From the IMG/VR virus record IMGVR_UViG_3300032893_000230, positions 1-28,776 of that record: a stretch of 28,776 nucleotides of DNA; one strand, 5' to 3'. Below, piece after piece: positions 15,235 to 21,913 of this stretch. The stretch is from a virus. Made by a program: the position numbers and the translations under genes. The notes below the pieces were generated by a model. It was not told the origin of the DNA, did not search any database, and worked only from the letters and a program-made list of their open reading frames with translations. Within the stretch, counting starts at the first letter, position 1. Each line of letters begins with the position of its first letter.

Positions 15235-15396
15235 AATATTTATCCACAAAAATAGGGGATAAAGCTGGGGATAATTTTTTAAAAACTGTGGATAAGTAAA
15301 GAATGGGATGCACAAACAAACTTATCCAAAAACTATCCCCTAAGGCTTCATTCCCTTAACTTGTTGACTGCTTTAAGCTCTTCGGAGTTATCCACT
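15212..15396. other. Candidate replication origin: DnaA-box cluster
   Basis: Two perfect DnaA boxes (TTATCCACA) at 15240-15248 (plus) and 15287-15295 (minus). Boxes with one mismatch lie at 15266-15274 (minus, TTATCCCCA), 15322-15330 (plus, TTATCCAAA) and 15388-15396 (plus, TTATCCACT). A two-mismatch site is at 15212-15220. An AT-rich stretch (about 15411-15445) follows and could unwind. The cluster sits exactly between the leftward and rightward operons. Confidence 0.65.
15348..15395 (-). CDS. 15-residue leader-type peptide (tentative)
   Basis: AAGGAGG lies 8 bases before a GTG that opens a 15-codon frame, MDNSEELKAVNKLRE. The SD is among the best in the window, yet no longer frame uses it. 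It lies downstream of the leftward promoter at 15452-15480 and inside the DnaA-box region. It may be a leader peptide or a non-functional SD. Confidence 0.3.
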   Translation of the reverse strand: MDNSEELKAVNKLRE

Positions 15397-15408
15397 GCTG
15401 GATCCTCC

Positions 15409-15438
15409 TTAACAATCAAGTAAAATAAAAAATATATT
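15409..15438 (+). promoter_or_regulatory. Rightward promoter TTAACA-N18-TATATT
   Basis: -35 TTAACA at 15409-15414 and -10 TATATT at 15433-15438, each 5 of 6 to the sigma70 consensus. RNA would start near 15445 and drive the gene at 15506. Confidence 0.5.
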
Positions 15439-15446
15439 GTTATAGT

Positions 15447-15466
15447 ACTTGCTTATACCGACAAGT
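15447..15466. promoter_or_regulatory. Possible operator, ACTTG-N10-CAAGT
   Basis: A 5-10-5 inverted repeat covering the leftward -10 box and the rightward start point. A dimeric repressor here would block both promoters. No repressor gene is recognised apart from the HTH protein at 15506. Confidence 0.3.
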
Positions 15467-15480
15467 CCAAATAAAATCAA
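15452..15480 (-). promoter_or_regulatory. Leftward promoter TTGATT-N17-TATAAG
   Basis: -35 TTGATT at 15475-15480 and -10 TATAAG at 15452-15457 on the minus strand with a 17-base spacer. RNA starts near 15446 and runs left across the DnaA boxes into the gene at 15234. It faces the rightward promoter. Confidence 0.5.
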
Positions 15481-15505
15481 GAACTATTAATGAGGTTGAC
15501 GAAAG

Positions 15506-15727
15506 ATGAAAAAACCTATACAAGACAGCAAGCAACCGAAGAAAGATGTTTATACAGTTGAAGAGTTTTGTCGGCTGGTTCGGATTGGACGAACGCTTTA
15601 TTATAAGCTGATCAAGCAAAAACTTGGTCCAAGGATCATGAAGCTTGGTGAGCGCTCAGTTCGGATCAGTCACGAAGCAGCTGTCAACTGGATGAAGAAG
15701 ATGGAGAGACATCGTTATGAGCAGTGA
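15506..15727 (+). CDS. Excisionase/AlpA-like HTH protein
   Basis: 73 residues. A MerR-type winged helix-turn-helix: VYTVEEFCRLVRIGRTLYYKLIKQ (15-38) is the HTH, and LGERSVRISHEAAVNWMKKM (47-66) the wing and last helix. This is the pattern of AlpA/excisionase (HTH_17) regulators, where the R-I-S-x-E-A-x-x-W signature is typical. As the first gene after the control region it probably regulates the local promoters. No integrase is in the window, so an excision role is unproven. Confidence 0.75.
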   Translation: MKKPIQDSKQPKKDVYTVEEFCRLVRIGRTLYYKLIKQKLGPRIMKLGERSVRISHEAAVNWMKKMERHRYEQ

Positions 15728-15905
15728 TTTTCTTGATCAGTACCTCGAAGCCAAGAGCGACGGCGCTCGAGAGGTGCTCAATGACCTACTTATCTGGCTT
15801 AGGGCCGAGATGAAGACCTATTCTTTTGACACGCTGGCTTTACGATTCGGTAAGGCCGTCAGGTCAAAGATTGAAGAGCAATTAAACAACAACCACAAGG
15901 AGTAA
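15717..15905 (+). CDS. Small helical protein, unknown
   Basis: 62 residues, all helical, alternating acidic and hydrophobic. It overlaps the HTH gene by 11 bases and is followed at 5 bases by the exported peptide gene. No family recognised. Confidence 0.5.
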   Translation: MSSDFLDQYLEAKSDGAREVLNDLLIWLRAEMKTYSFDTLALRFGKAVRSKIEEQLNNNHKE

Positions 15906-15909
15906 TACA

Positions 15910-16026
15910 ATGCGTCTATTAGTTACAGTTTTATTTATCAGTTCAATCCTAGTAAGCGGCGTCGCCTTAGCTGATAGGAATGCCCTTATTAAATGCAGTC
16001 CCGATACACCTCATGATTGTGAATAG
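15910..16026 (+). CDS. 38-residue exported peptide with C-x7-C-E motif
   Basis: A signal peptide (MRLLVTVLFISSILVSGVALA, cut after ALA) leaves a mature 17-residue peptide ending in CSPDTPHDCE. The two Cys have the same C-x7-C-E spacing as the peptide at 11490-11594, so both may carry one disulfide in the periplasm. AAGGAG lies 8 bases before the ATG. No known family. Confidence 0.6.
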   Translation: MRLLVTVLFISSILVSGVALADRNALIKCSPDTPHDCE

Positions 16027-16029
16027 AGC

Positions 16030-16242
16030 ATGATGACCGTATTCTATTTACTAAACATAGCAATGGGCGCTTGGTTTGCTTTCTGCACAGCGCTTGTGCT
16101 CTTACCCAAAAGATATGCCGAATCCTGCGATCTGTTCTTTAGTGCTCTTGACTATTCAATTGATCACTATCGCGTGAGCTGGGTGTGTTCGGCTATCGGG
16201 CTACTCGTCTGGACGGTTCAATGTTGGTTGAGGTGGTTATGA
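16030..16242 (+). CDS. Small two-TM membrane protein
   Basis: 70 residues with two hydrophobic segments (residues about 3-26 and 51-67) separated by a polar loop with YAESCDLFF. Its stop overlaps the next start (ATGA). Role unknown. Early inner-membrane proteins of this size often serve superinfection exclusion, but this is inference. Confidence 0.55.
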   Translation: MMTVFYLLNIAMGAWFAFCTALVLLPKRYAESCDLFFSALDYSIDHYRVSWVCSAIGLLVWTVQCWLRWL

Positions 16243-16622
16243 TGCTAGAGGATCAGGTCTGCAAATTAGAATTCGCTCAGCGATTGAAAGAGCTTGGATT
16301 TAAGCAGGAAAGTTATTTTTATTGGACGCCGGACGATACCAATGAAACTTGGAAAATTGAACATTGTGCAAGAATATGGTCAGCTCATTACTCAGCCTTT
16401 ACCGTTGCTGAACTCATCGCAATGGTTCCCGAATTCAAAGAGCCCTATCGCTTTTTGTTTGGCGTTGAGAACCCAAGTGTCTGCATGCCGAAGTACTTCG
16501 CTACATGCGATGTAGTTAATTATCCCGAAGACTATGACATCCACGGTGATAACCTAGCTGATTGCCTTGCGGAGCAATTCATTCATTTAGTTACGAATAA
16601 GGCGATGGAGGTTCCGAAGTGA
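16239..16622 (+). CDS. Conserved-type phage protein, unknown
   Basis: 127 residues from the ATG overlapping the previous stop. The pattern FAQRLKELGFKQESYFYW near the N-terminus and the end FATCDVVNYPEDYDIHGDNLADCLAEQFIHL are seen in unassigned proteins of many phages and prophages. GAGGTGG lies 3 bases before the start. Function unknown. Confidence 0.65.
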   Translation: MMLEDQVCKLEFAQRLKELGFKQESYFYWTPDDTNETWKIEHCARIWSAHYSAFTVAELIAMVPEFKEPYRFLFGVENPSVCMPKYFATCDVVNYPEDYDIHGDNLADCLAEQFIHLVTNKAMEVPK

Positions 16623-16822
16623 CCTTCTTGAATTGCAAAGACTGTAAAGATTGTTCGGAGAGAGAGCAAAATTTAAAAGATAAAATGGATAGCTTGCTTG
16701 GTGATTTAGCTGAAGCAAGAAAATATGGAGAACGATTGGCAATCATTGAGATGCGTAAATTCGTCATTGCCTTTGCTGATTGTTACCTAGACAACTTAGA
16801 AAAGAAGCTTAAGGATAAATAA
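16619..16822 (+). CDS. Small Cys-containing coiled-coil protein
   Basis: 67 residues. The N-terminus has three Cys (CKDCKDC), then a long charged helix (SEREQNLKDKMDSLLGDLAEARKYGERLAIIEM). The GTG start overlaps the previous TGA. A possible zinc site at the N-terminus. Unknown function. Confidence 0.5.
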   Translation: MTFLNCKDCKDCSEREQNLKDKMDSLLGDLAEARKYGERLAIIEMRKFVIAFADCYLDNLEKKLKDK

Positions 16823-16824
16823 TC

Positions 16825-17070
16825 ATGATGGCCGGTGGTCCCAAGATCGACATGGATAAGATGGCTGAGAACTACATGAAGATGCGTCGCTTTCTTCAAT
16901 GGCAAGCAGCGCAAGCATGTGATACTGAAGACATCTGCTTCCCCTGCAAGGCATCTGAGATGCTTGATAGCATCTACATCGATCATGATCGAACTGAGAC
17001 TGTGTGCTTAGAAAAGCCCATGCCGCCTGTGTGTTCGAAATGCGATGGCGTTGGAAGGACGTGGAAATGA
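16825..17070 (+). CDS. Cys-rich small protein, unknown
   Basis: 81 residues. The end CSKCDGVGRTWK is a zinc-ribbon half-site of DnaJ type. More cysteines lie at ACDTEDICFPCKA. AAGGA is 9 bases before the ATG. The stop overlaps the DUF551 start by 4 bases. Unknown function. Confidence 0.55.
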   Translation: MMAGGPKIDMDKMAENYMKMRRFLQWQAAQACDTEDICFPCKASEMLDSIYIDHDRTETVCLEKPMPPVCSKCDGVGRTWK

Positions 17071-17264
17071 GCGAATGGATCAGCGTTAAGGATAGATTGC
17101 CGCCTGATGATGAGCATGTTTTAATTTTCATTCCATGTTATCCAGGTATCAGTTTAGGAAGTTTTCACAGTGATTATGGGTGGAATGATCGTTGTGATTC
17201 TATTCAAATGCCGCATGATAATAAGGTTACTCACTGGATGCCATTGCCGGAGACACCAAAATGA
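17067..17264 (+). CDS. DUF551 family protein (first copy)
   Basis: 65 residues. The family-defining ends are present: EWISVKDRLPPDDEHVLIF near the start and THWMPLPETP at the end. DUF551 proteins are common in phage early regions and have no known function. The start at 17067 overlaps the previous stop. A second copy follows directly. Confidence 0.8.
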   Translation: MSEWISVKDRLPPDDEHVLIFIPCYPGISLGSFHSDYGWNDRCDSIQMPHDNKVTHWMPLPETPK

Positions 17265-17500
17265 GCACTATTCATCCGGAAGATTTATTTGTTGAAGCCT
17301 CTAAGAAATTCGCTGATAGCATGAACGATCGATGGGTATCGGTTAAAGACCGCATGCCACCTGAAGATGGTGCTTATCTCACTTATGACGATACAAATGA
17401 GATGACAGTTTATTACTTTCGGAAAGACCGAGGAAAGTTCTTCAATGCATTCGTAACCCACTGGCAGCCTTTACCCCCGCCGCCTAAGGACCGCAAATGA
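17261..17500 (+). CDS. DUF551 family protein (second copy)
   Basis: 79 residues. RWVSVKDRMPPEDGAYLTYDD and THWQPLPPPPKD match the first copy's ends, while the first 22 residues are an added helix. It overlaps the first copy by 4 bases and the YopX gene by 4. The middle parts of the two copies differ, so any duplication is old. Confidence 0.8.
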   Translation: MSTIHPEDLFVEASKKFADSMNDRWVSVKDRMPPEDGAYLTYDDTNEMTVYYFRKDRGKFFNAFVTHWQPLPPPPKDRK

Positions 17501-17928
17501 CAACCATTCGTTACCGCGTCTGGGATGATCTGCATAAGAGCGGCATGTGCGAAGTCCTTAGCATTGACTTCCTGAATAATGAATTCGGCTATGTCTGCAA
17601 TTGCGGCGGAGTGCATTGGCTTTACAAGAACGACTTTTCTGAACTCCTCGCCTGGACTGGATGGAAGGATATTAAAGGCAAGATGATCTTTGAAGGCGAT
17701 TACGTCAAACTGAACAATCTGCCCATTGGCGGATCAGATGGCATTGCTGAAGTGATCTGGTGCAATGACTTCACCTTGAAGAATAACCCCGGCTGGGGGC
17801 TATGGTTTCCGCAGATAGCGGAGAACGGCATGAAAGGCGGCTATAATGACCTAGAGACCTTTCTGGGCTGTGAAGTGATTGGCAATCAATATGAGAAGCC
17901 GGCATGTCTACTTCTTCCATCATCGTAA
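17497..17928 (+). CDS. YopX family protein
   Basis: 143 residues. Family features are the opening IRYRVWDDLHKSGM, the centre LLAWTGWKDIKGKMIFEGDYVKL, and the end GCEVIGNQYEKPACL. YopX proteins are phage and prophage early proteins of unknown function with a beta-barrel-like core. It is part of the overlapping series from 17067. Confidence 0.85.
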   Translation: MTTIRYRVWDDLHKSGMCEVLSIDFLNNEFGYVCNCGGVHWLYKNDFSELLAWTGWKDIKGKMIFEGDYVKLNNLPIGGSDGIAEVIWCNDFTLKNNPGWGLWFPQIAENGMKGGYNDLETFLGCEVIGNQYEKPACLLLPSS

Positions 17929-18617
17929 AGATCTGCAAGCACCATGGCCCGCGCACTGAAGACCAGCTCTACACCTGGAAATGGCGTGACAAGACCTTCA
18001 AGCGCTGCCATGAATGCATCCTTGCTAAATCCCGGAAGTACGAAGCATCCAAGCCAAAAGAGGCAAAGAAGACCTATCGGGCGCAGCAGTGGATCAAAGA
18101 GAAAGAGCGTCTGACAAAGCTACGTAGCTCGCCGGAAGCCCTAGCTAAGCGGCGGGAGTATGCAAAGCAGCTTTATCAGCGTAAGAAAGCATTGAAGACC
18201 CCAAAGGTAGCTGCTCACATCTGCAAGATCCACGGACCCCTGAGCGAAGAAGAGATCTACTTGCATCAGAAAACATCAGAAGGTCGCAAGCCCTATTTCG
18301 GCTGTCACCACTGCAAGATTGAACGCCAACATCGCTATGCAGCCAATAACAAACGCAAGGTACTAGCGCTCTCTAAAAGACAGAACAGAGCTAGACGCGA
18401 TGAACTCAAGGACCACTACATCAAAAAGCTCCTGCGGAATGATTTAGAGTATCCGGAAGCCTTAATAACACCTGAGATAATTGAACTTAAACGCCTTAAC
18501 CTTCAGCTTAAGAGATTTGTAAGGAGTGCCTTGGATAAACGGGAACGTGACAAGGAACGCCGGAGGGAAGAAGCCCGCTATAGAGCGAGATTGCGCCATG
18601 AACAAAACCTGCCGTAA
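17904..18617 (+). CDS. Tandem CxxHG/CxxC zinc-finger protein
   Basis: 237 residues with two zinc modules. Module 1 has C11-x2-H14-G and C35-x2-C38. Module 2 has C107-x2-H110-G and C134-x2-C137. Basic helices follow each. The C-terminal block DHYIKKLL (170-177) ... IIELKRLNLQLKRF is shared with the proteins at 18598-19257 and 23236-23664. The two Cys/His modules probably bind nucleic acid. No HNH residues are seen. It overlaps the YopX gene by 25 bases and the next relative by 20. Confidence 0.75.
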   Translation: MSTSSIIVKICKHHGPRTEDQLYTWKWRDKTFKRCHECILAKSRKYEASKPKEAKKTYRAQQWIKEKERLTKLRSSPEALAKRREYAKQLYQRKKALKTPKVAAHICKIHGPLSEEEIYLHQKTSEGRKPYFGCHHCKIERQHRYAANNKRKVLALSKRQNRARRDELKDHYIKKLLRNDLEYPEALITPEIIELKRLNLQLKRFVRSALDKRERDKERRREEARYRARLRHEQNLP

Positions 18618-19257
18618 GCATGGTGTATTAAAGCCTGAGGACACCTATTGCTATAGATCATCTAGCTACATCGGCTGCAAGCTATGTAAAAATGGCTATA
18701 AGAATTGGGCTGTCAATAATCCAGATAAGAAGAAAGCAGCTGAGGTAAAGAAACGCACTGAGAGACTGGCTGAACAAGCTGCTGGAACCCTCAAACTGCA
18801 CTGCCCTAAGCATGGAGACATTCCCTGTGAGAAGATACGCATTGATTCCCGAGGAACGAAGATATGCCGGCAATGCAGCAATGAGATCTGCGCTAAGAGT
18901 CACTCCAGGCCAGAATACAAGAAGCGCGCAAGGGAATGGCTGCACAGTGACCCCGCAAGGAAACGCCGCTATCGACTCAACGACTACACTAAAAGACGCA
19001 TCAGACAACGTAGACGCTACCACGAAATACGCAAGAACCCCGAACTCAATGCTAAACTAAGAATCAAGGAACGCAAGAACGCCACCAAAGGCCGGGAACG
19101 CCTCAATAACCACTACATCCGAATCCTTCTCTCAGGAAGTCGCTATGCATGGCCCTATGGCGATATCCCCCAGGATGTCATAGACCTTAAGAAAGCCTCA
19201 GTCCTACTTGTGCGTGAGATACGTAAGCTATGTGGATATAAATGGAAACCTCTATGA
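18598..19257 (+). CDS. Tandem CxxHG/CxxC zinc-finger protein (paralogue)
   Basis: 219 residues from the ATG that starts MNKTCRKHG. Module 1 is C5-x2-H8-G with C27-x2-C30, module 2 is C69-x2-H72-G with C90-x2-C93. The middle is strongly basic (RKRRYRLNDYTKRRIRQRRRY). The C-terminal block NHYIRILL ... DVIDLKKASVLLVREIRKL matches the 17904 protein. A recent-looking pair by layout, not by close identity. An upstream start in the same frame would lie inside the previous gene and is not used. Confidence 0.75.
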   Translation: MNKTCRKHGVLKPEDTYCYRSSSYIGCKLCKNGYKNWAVNNPDKKKAAEVKKRTERLAEQAAGTLKLHCPKHGDIPCEKIRIDSRGTKICRQCSNEICAKSHSRPEYKKRAREWLHSDPARKRRYRLNDYTKRRIRQRRRYHEIRKNPELNAKLRIKERKNATKGRERLNNHYIRILLSGSRYAWPYGDIPQDVIDLKKASVLLVREIRKLCGYKWKPL

Positions 19258-19266
19258 CCTAATGGT

Positions 19267-19295
19267 TTGACAAATGAATAAAAATCTGCTACAAT
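19267..19295 (+). promoter_or_regulatory. Strong sigma70 promoter TTGACA-N17-TACAAT
   Basis: -35 TTGACA at 19267-19272 is perfect, -10 TACAAT at 19290-19295 is 5 of 6, and the spacer is 17. It should drive the gene at 19331 alone. Confidence 0.7.
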
Positions 19296-19330
19296 CTTGA
19301 GATTCCTTAAGATTTAACTAGGACAGCCTT

Positions 19331-19522
19331 GTGAGCAAAAGCTTCACTTTACACGGAATAGGTTTAAAGTCTTGTCCTTGGTGCGGCTTTCGGGTCAATT
19401 TAAGATATAGCATTTACGACGATAAGAAATGGTACTTTATTAATTGCAGGGCATGCCGCATCCGGATGGATGATGAAGTGCGAGATGATCTTATACGTAG
19501 ATGGAACCAGAATCGGTCTTAA
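19331..19522 (+). CDS. Lar-like zinc-ribbon protein (restriction alleviation type)
   Basis: 63 residues. KSCPWCGFRVNLRY, then FINCRACRIRM, then a helix ending in IRRWNQN. This is the CPxCG ... CxxC ... W-N layout of the Lar family, whose founding member eases type I restriction. Start is GTG with AGGA upstream. It has its own strong promoter, which fits an early anti-host gene. The motif is common in other zinc ribbons, so the anti-restriction role is not proved. Confidence 0.6.
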   Translation: MSKSFTLHGIGLKSCPWCGFRVNLRYSIYDDKKWYFINCRACRIRMDDEVRDDLIRRWNQNRS

Positions 19523-19655
19523 TAAATAGTACCTGCACATGTATCAGCGGAGCTACCCCCTTACCCCACGGGTGACGGCCTGGGTGTTTTTGCAGATGAT
19601 AGAGGGGGGGATTGATAGTACCGTCAGGGAGCGGGCAGAGAGGCGGAGAGAGAGG

Positions 19656-20117
19656 CTAGTAGTCTTCGTATGCTTTCTTTGCATCTTTGATACGCTGTTC
19701 AGTGTTGAGATTGAATGTAACCTTGTTGCTGATTGCTGTATCACCTGTCATCTTGTTCACTTCCTTGATAGCGTCTAATCCAATCCTGACCTTGTTAGTG
19801 TTCGCTAGTTCATGGTCATCATCAGGGATATATGTATCAATTATGTGCTTAAGCTTCTTAGCACGCCATAAGATTGTCATTCCGAGCTTAGAGACGATAG
19901 CATCATGCCTCGAATCCAATGCCTTATGGACAATCTCTTTAACAAGGGGCTGTTGAATCAGGTCAAAGCCTTGTGTGCGAGAGGTTGAGCGCTCGTAACC
20001 AGCGTCTAGCATTGCTTTTTCTATATTGAATCCATTGCCAACAAGATTACGAGTGAAATCATATTGCTTTTGGGTGAGTGTATGAATAGAGCGCTTAAAT
20101 TCTTTTGTATAGGCCAT
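19656..20117 (-). CDS. terS: Small terminase subunit
   Basis: 153 residues. LTQKQYDFTRNLVGNGFNIEKAMLDAGYERSTSRTQGFDLIQQPLVKEIV (14-63) is the N-terminal HTH pattern of TerS (LTxKQ...G.N...A...AGY...). The remainder is helical (oligomer core) with a C-terminal TerL-binding-like tail. TerS binds pac/cos and recruits TerL. Here it is separated from terL by 8.6 kb and reads from its own promoter (20376-20404), which is unusual. Confidence 0.75.
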   Translation of the reverse strand: MAYTKEFKRSIHTLTQKQYDFTRNLVGNGFNIEKAMLDAGYERSTSRTQGFDLIQQPLVKEIVHKALDSRHDAIVSKLGMTILWRAKKLKHIIDTYIPDDDHELANTNKVRIGLDAIKEVNKMTGDTAISNKVTFNLNTEQRIKDAKKAYEDY

Positions 20118-20123
20118 TCATTA

Positions 20124-20351
20124 TCAAGCCTTCTTAGCTAGTTTTAATGCTCGGTATTCTTTGCTGCGTTTGTCCATTTTAACTGCTGATGATTGCAAAG
20201 AGTCAAAGGTTTTAAGTGTTTCGTCTTTATTGCTTTCCTGACTAACCCACCCAATGCCCTTGCAATAGGCGCAATCCTTAGTGATACCGCCTAAAGGGGC
20301 TACTTGTTTCTTGCCTTTGCAGCTAGGGCAGATTAACGGCATGTCATGCAA
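20124..20351 (-). CDS. DnaJ-type zinc-ribbon small protein
   Basis: 75 residues. C-P-S-C-K-G-K-K and C-A-Y-C-K-G-I-G-W give two CxxCxGxG-like halves as in the DnaJ cysteine-rich domain. The rest is a basic helix. It lies 6 bases before the terS gene and shares its promoter. Either of two ATGs (20351 or 20342) is possible, and AAAGGA fits both. Confidence 0.6.
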   Translation of the reverse strand: MHDMPLICPSCKGKKQVAPLGGITKDCAYCKGIGWVSQESNKDETLKTFDSLQSSAVKMDKRSKEYRALKLAKKA

Positions 20352-20375
20352 TCCTTTGAATTAATGCACTAATTA

Positions 20376-20404
20376 ATCATAGCGGATTATTGCTGTAATA
20401 TCAA
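20376..20404 (-). promoter_or_regulatory. Leftward promoter for the terS operon
   Basis: Minus-strand TTGATA (20399-20404), 17-base spacer, TATGAT (20376-20381). Start of RNA near 20369. Confidence 0.6.
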
Positions 20405-20415
20405 GTAAACAATAG

Positions 20416-20442
20416 TTGACATTAAATAACAAATGATATAAC
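20416..20442 (+). promoter_or_regulatory. Rightward promoter for the 20481-24595 operon
   Basis: -35 TTGACA at 20416-20421 is perfect. -10 TATAAC at 20437-20442 has a TGA extension. The spacer is a short 15. It is divergent from the terS promoter within 70 bases. Confidence 0.5.
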
Positions 20443-20480
20443 CTTGCATTACCGTTTAACATTATAAGAGAGATATAAAA

Positions 20481-20642
20481 ATGAAAATATCAATCAAACG
20501 TCATCCATTAAGCAAACCTTTCTTCTTAATCCCCTGGTGTGAGTACGTTGGGGGTTTCTGGCATAACCTATTCAATAGTTATAGCACGGAATTGATCTGG
20601 GGTTATTGGCAGATACAACTATTTAGAGTGAGGAGCGCTTAA
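20481..20642 (+). CDS. 53-residue aromatic-rich small protein
   Basis: Short protein with a hydrophobic, Trp/Phe/Tyr-rich C-terminal two-thirds (FFLIPWCEYVGGFWHNLF). It may sit at the membrane. GAGAG is 7 bases before the start, in the loop of a weak TTATA/TATAA hairpin. The next gene starts one base later. Confidence 0.5.
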   Translation: MKISIKRHPLSKPFFLIPWCEYVGGFWHNLFNSYSTELIWGYWQIQLFRVRSA

Positions 20643-20924
20643 ATGACCTTTGAACCATTAAAACTATATAACTGGACTAGCGATCATTTTGATCTATGGA
20701 TACAAGGCCAGCATATTGCTATTGGCTATCATACAGGCCAATGCTCAGATAGCATCGCAATGCTGCTTAAGAAAAAATATCTACTCAAGCAATTCAAACG
20801 CATCAAAGCGAAAGACTTGCGCCAATACCTTGAGCAATTCGACCTTGAACGGCCTAGAACTAAATACGGGTGCATGTCACAAGTTCTTTGGCTTGCTTGT
20901 GGCGATTTAATAGATAATCAATAA
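20643..20924 (+). CDS. Unknown small protein
   Basis: 93 residues, mixed alpha/beta (FDLWIQGQHIAIGYHTGQCSDSIAMLLKKKYLLKQF). Basic middle. SD GAGGAG lies 8 bases upstream. First larger gene of the rightward operon. No family recognised. Confidence 0.55.
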   Translation: MTFEPLKLYNWTSDHFDLWIQGQHIAIGYHTGQCSDSIAMLLKKKYLLKQFKRIKAKDLRQYLEQFDLERPRTKYGCMSQVLWLACGDLIDNQ

Positions 20925-20938
20925 GAGGAGTTTAAGCA

Positions 20939-21226
20939 ATGAGAGATTATAGAACCAATAAAACAATTGAGGAAATGAACGAGCAAGAATTAGTCACTTA
21001 TTGCCTAGGTGATATTCAAAATGCTTGCAATATCCCGCCTATCGCTGAAGCCCTCAAGCTTGTCACTAGGCGCTTGCGTGATCTAGGACTTAACGGAAAT
21101 GATCATATTGCCATGCGATGGCTAATAGATAAGCTCTATAGCCTTGTCGGGCGTGAAGTAGATGAAAGAGACGATCACGAAAGAGCGCTAGTTGACCATG
21201 CCCTTAAAACACTAAGAGGAGAATAG
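20939..21226 (+). CDS. Unknown small helical protein
   Basis: 95 residues, charged, all helical (EMNEQELVTYCLGDIQNACN...LVTRRLRDLGLNGNDHIAMRWLIDKLY). AGAGGAG upstream. It is coupled to the next gene 2 bases away. No family recognised. Confidence 0.55.
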   Translation: MRDYRTNKTIEEMNEQELVTYCLGDIQNACNIPPIAEALKLVTRRLRDLGLNGNDHIAMRWLIDKLYSLVGREVDERDDHERALVDHALKTLRGE

Positions 21227-21228
21227 CC

Positions 21229-21450
21229 ATGTTATTAAAACCATTATATGAAGCTCGTTTCCATACAATGCACGAAGTGAGAACCCTTAAAGACGTTAAG
21301 CGAGATATAGAGCGCGATGCTCCGCTTAGTAGCGCTGAGGAAATAGACTTTGCTAAACGTATTAGCTACGCAGAAGGCCAATTTGAAGCATACGATAACG
21401 CAATAGCACTACTCAAAGACGCTATAACTCAATTGATCAATGGAGTTTAA
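21229..21450 (+). CDS. Unknown small helical protein
   Basis: 73 residues of charged helices (EVRTLKDVKRDIERDAPLSSAEEIDFAKRI). It probably forms a helical hairpin. Three bases separate it from the next gene. Function unknown. Confidence 0.5.
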   Translation: MLLKPLYEARFHTMHEVRTLKDVKRDIERDAPLSSAEEIDFAKRISYAEGQFEAYDNAIALLKDAITQLINGV

Positions 21451-21453
21451 ATC

Positions 21454-21747
21454 ATGACACAACGTATTAATCAAAAAGACTTAGAAATACTGGTCAATAA
21501 AATAAATCGCCTAACCAATAGTCCTATGAGCTATTGCGACAAAGTAATTGAGCAGCCCTTCAAGGCTAATATCGGTCACTACTATCTAGACTGGGCATAT
21601 GGCGGAGTAAAGCTTGAGCGCGTGCATAACGAGCAAGGGGGCTGTATTACGGTAAGCACCGGGGGGTACGGCACTAAACGCGCCCTCTATCAATGGATGA
21701 CAGCTTTTATTAGTGGATTAAGCAACCAGGAGCAGCAAGCATGTTAA
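21454..21747 (+). CDS. Conserved-type phage protein, unknown
   Basis: 97 residues. DLEILVNKINRLTNSP, then GHYYLDWAYGGVKLERV, then GYGTKRALYQWMTAFISGL is a pattern seen in many unassigned phage and prophage proteins. Mixed beta centre and helical ends. It overlaps the next gene by 7 bases. Confidence 0.65.
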   Translation: MTQRINQKDLEILVNKINRLTNSPMSYCDKVIEQPFKANIGHYYLDWAYGGVKLERVHNEQGGCITVSTGGYGTKRALYQWMTAFISGLSNQEQQAC

Positions 21748-21911
21748 AGCCCGGGATTCACATTATTGATGTTAAGCAATGCTTATTAGCCAATAGAAAG
21801 CATGCACTAGAGAAACAAGAAAATAACATGAATAAATTAGAATACTATCAGGCTATCTATGATTTCTGCGACATGATGTTAGATGAATACTTTAAACCAG
21901 AGGAGAAGTAA
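21741..21911 (+). CDS. 56-residue small protein, unknown
   Basis: It starts at the ATG that overlaps the previous stop and has AGGAG 9 bases upstream. Helical, charged, Tyr-rich near the end (LEYYQAIYDFCDMMLDEYF). The stop is 2 bases before the next ATG. The coupling supports a real gene. Confidence 0.55.
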   Translation: MLKPGIHIIDVKQCLLANRKHALEKQENNMNKLEYYQAIYDFCDMMLDEYFKPEEK

Positions 21912-21913
21912 AG

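Noticed and set aside
15235-15315. Longer start of the 14929 gene
   Set aside because: It reads through the DnaA boxes, has no SD and gives a low-complexity aromatic peptide.
19540-19650. Terminator between the Lar-like gene and terS
   Set aside because: Runs of C and G are present, but I could not find a clean stem followed by a T-tract.
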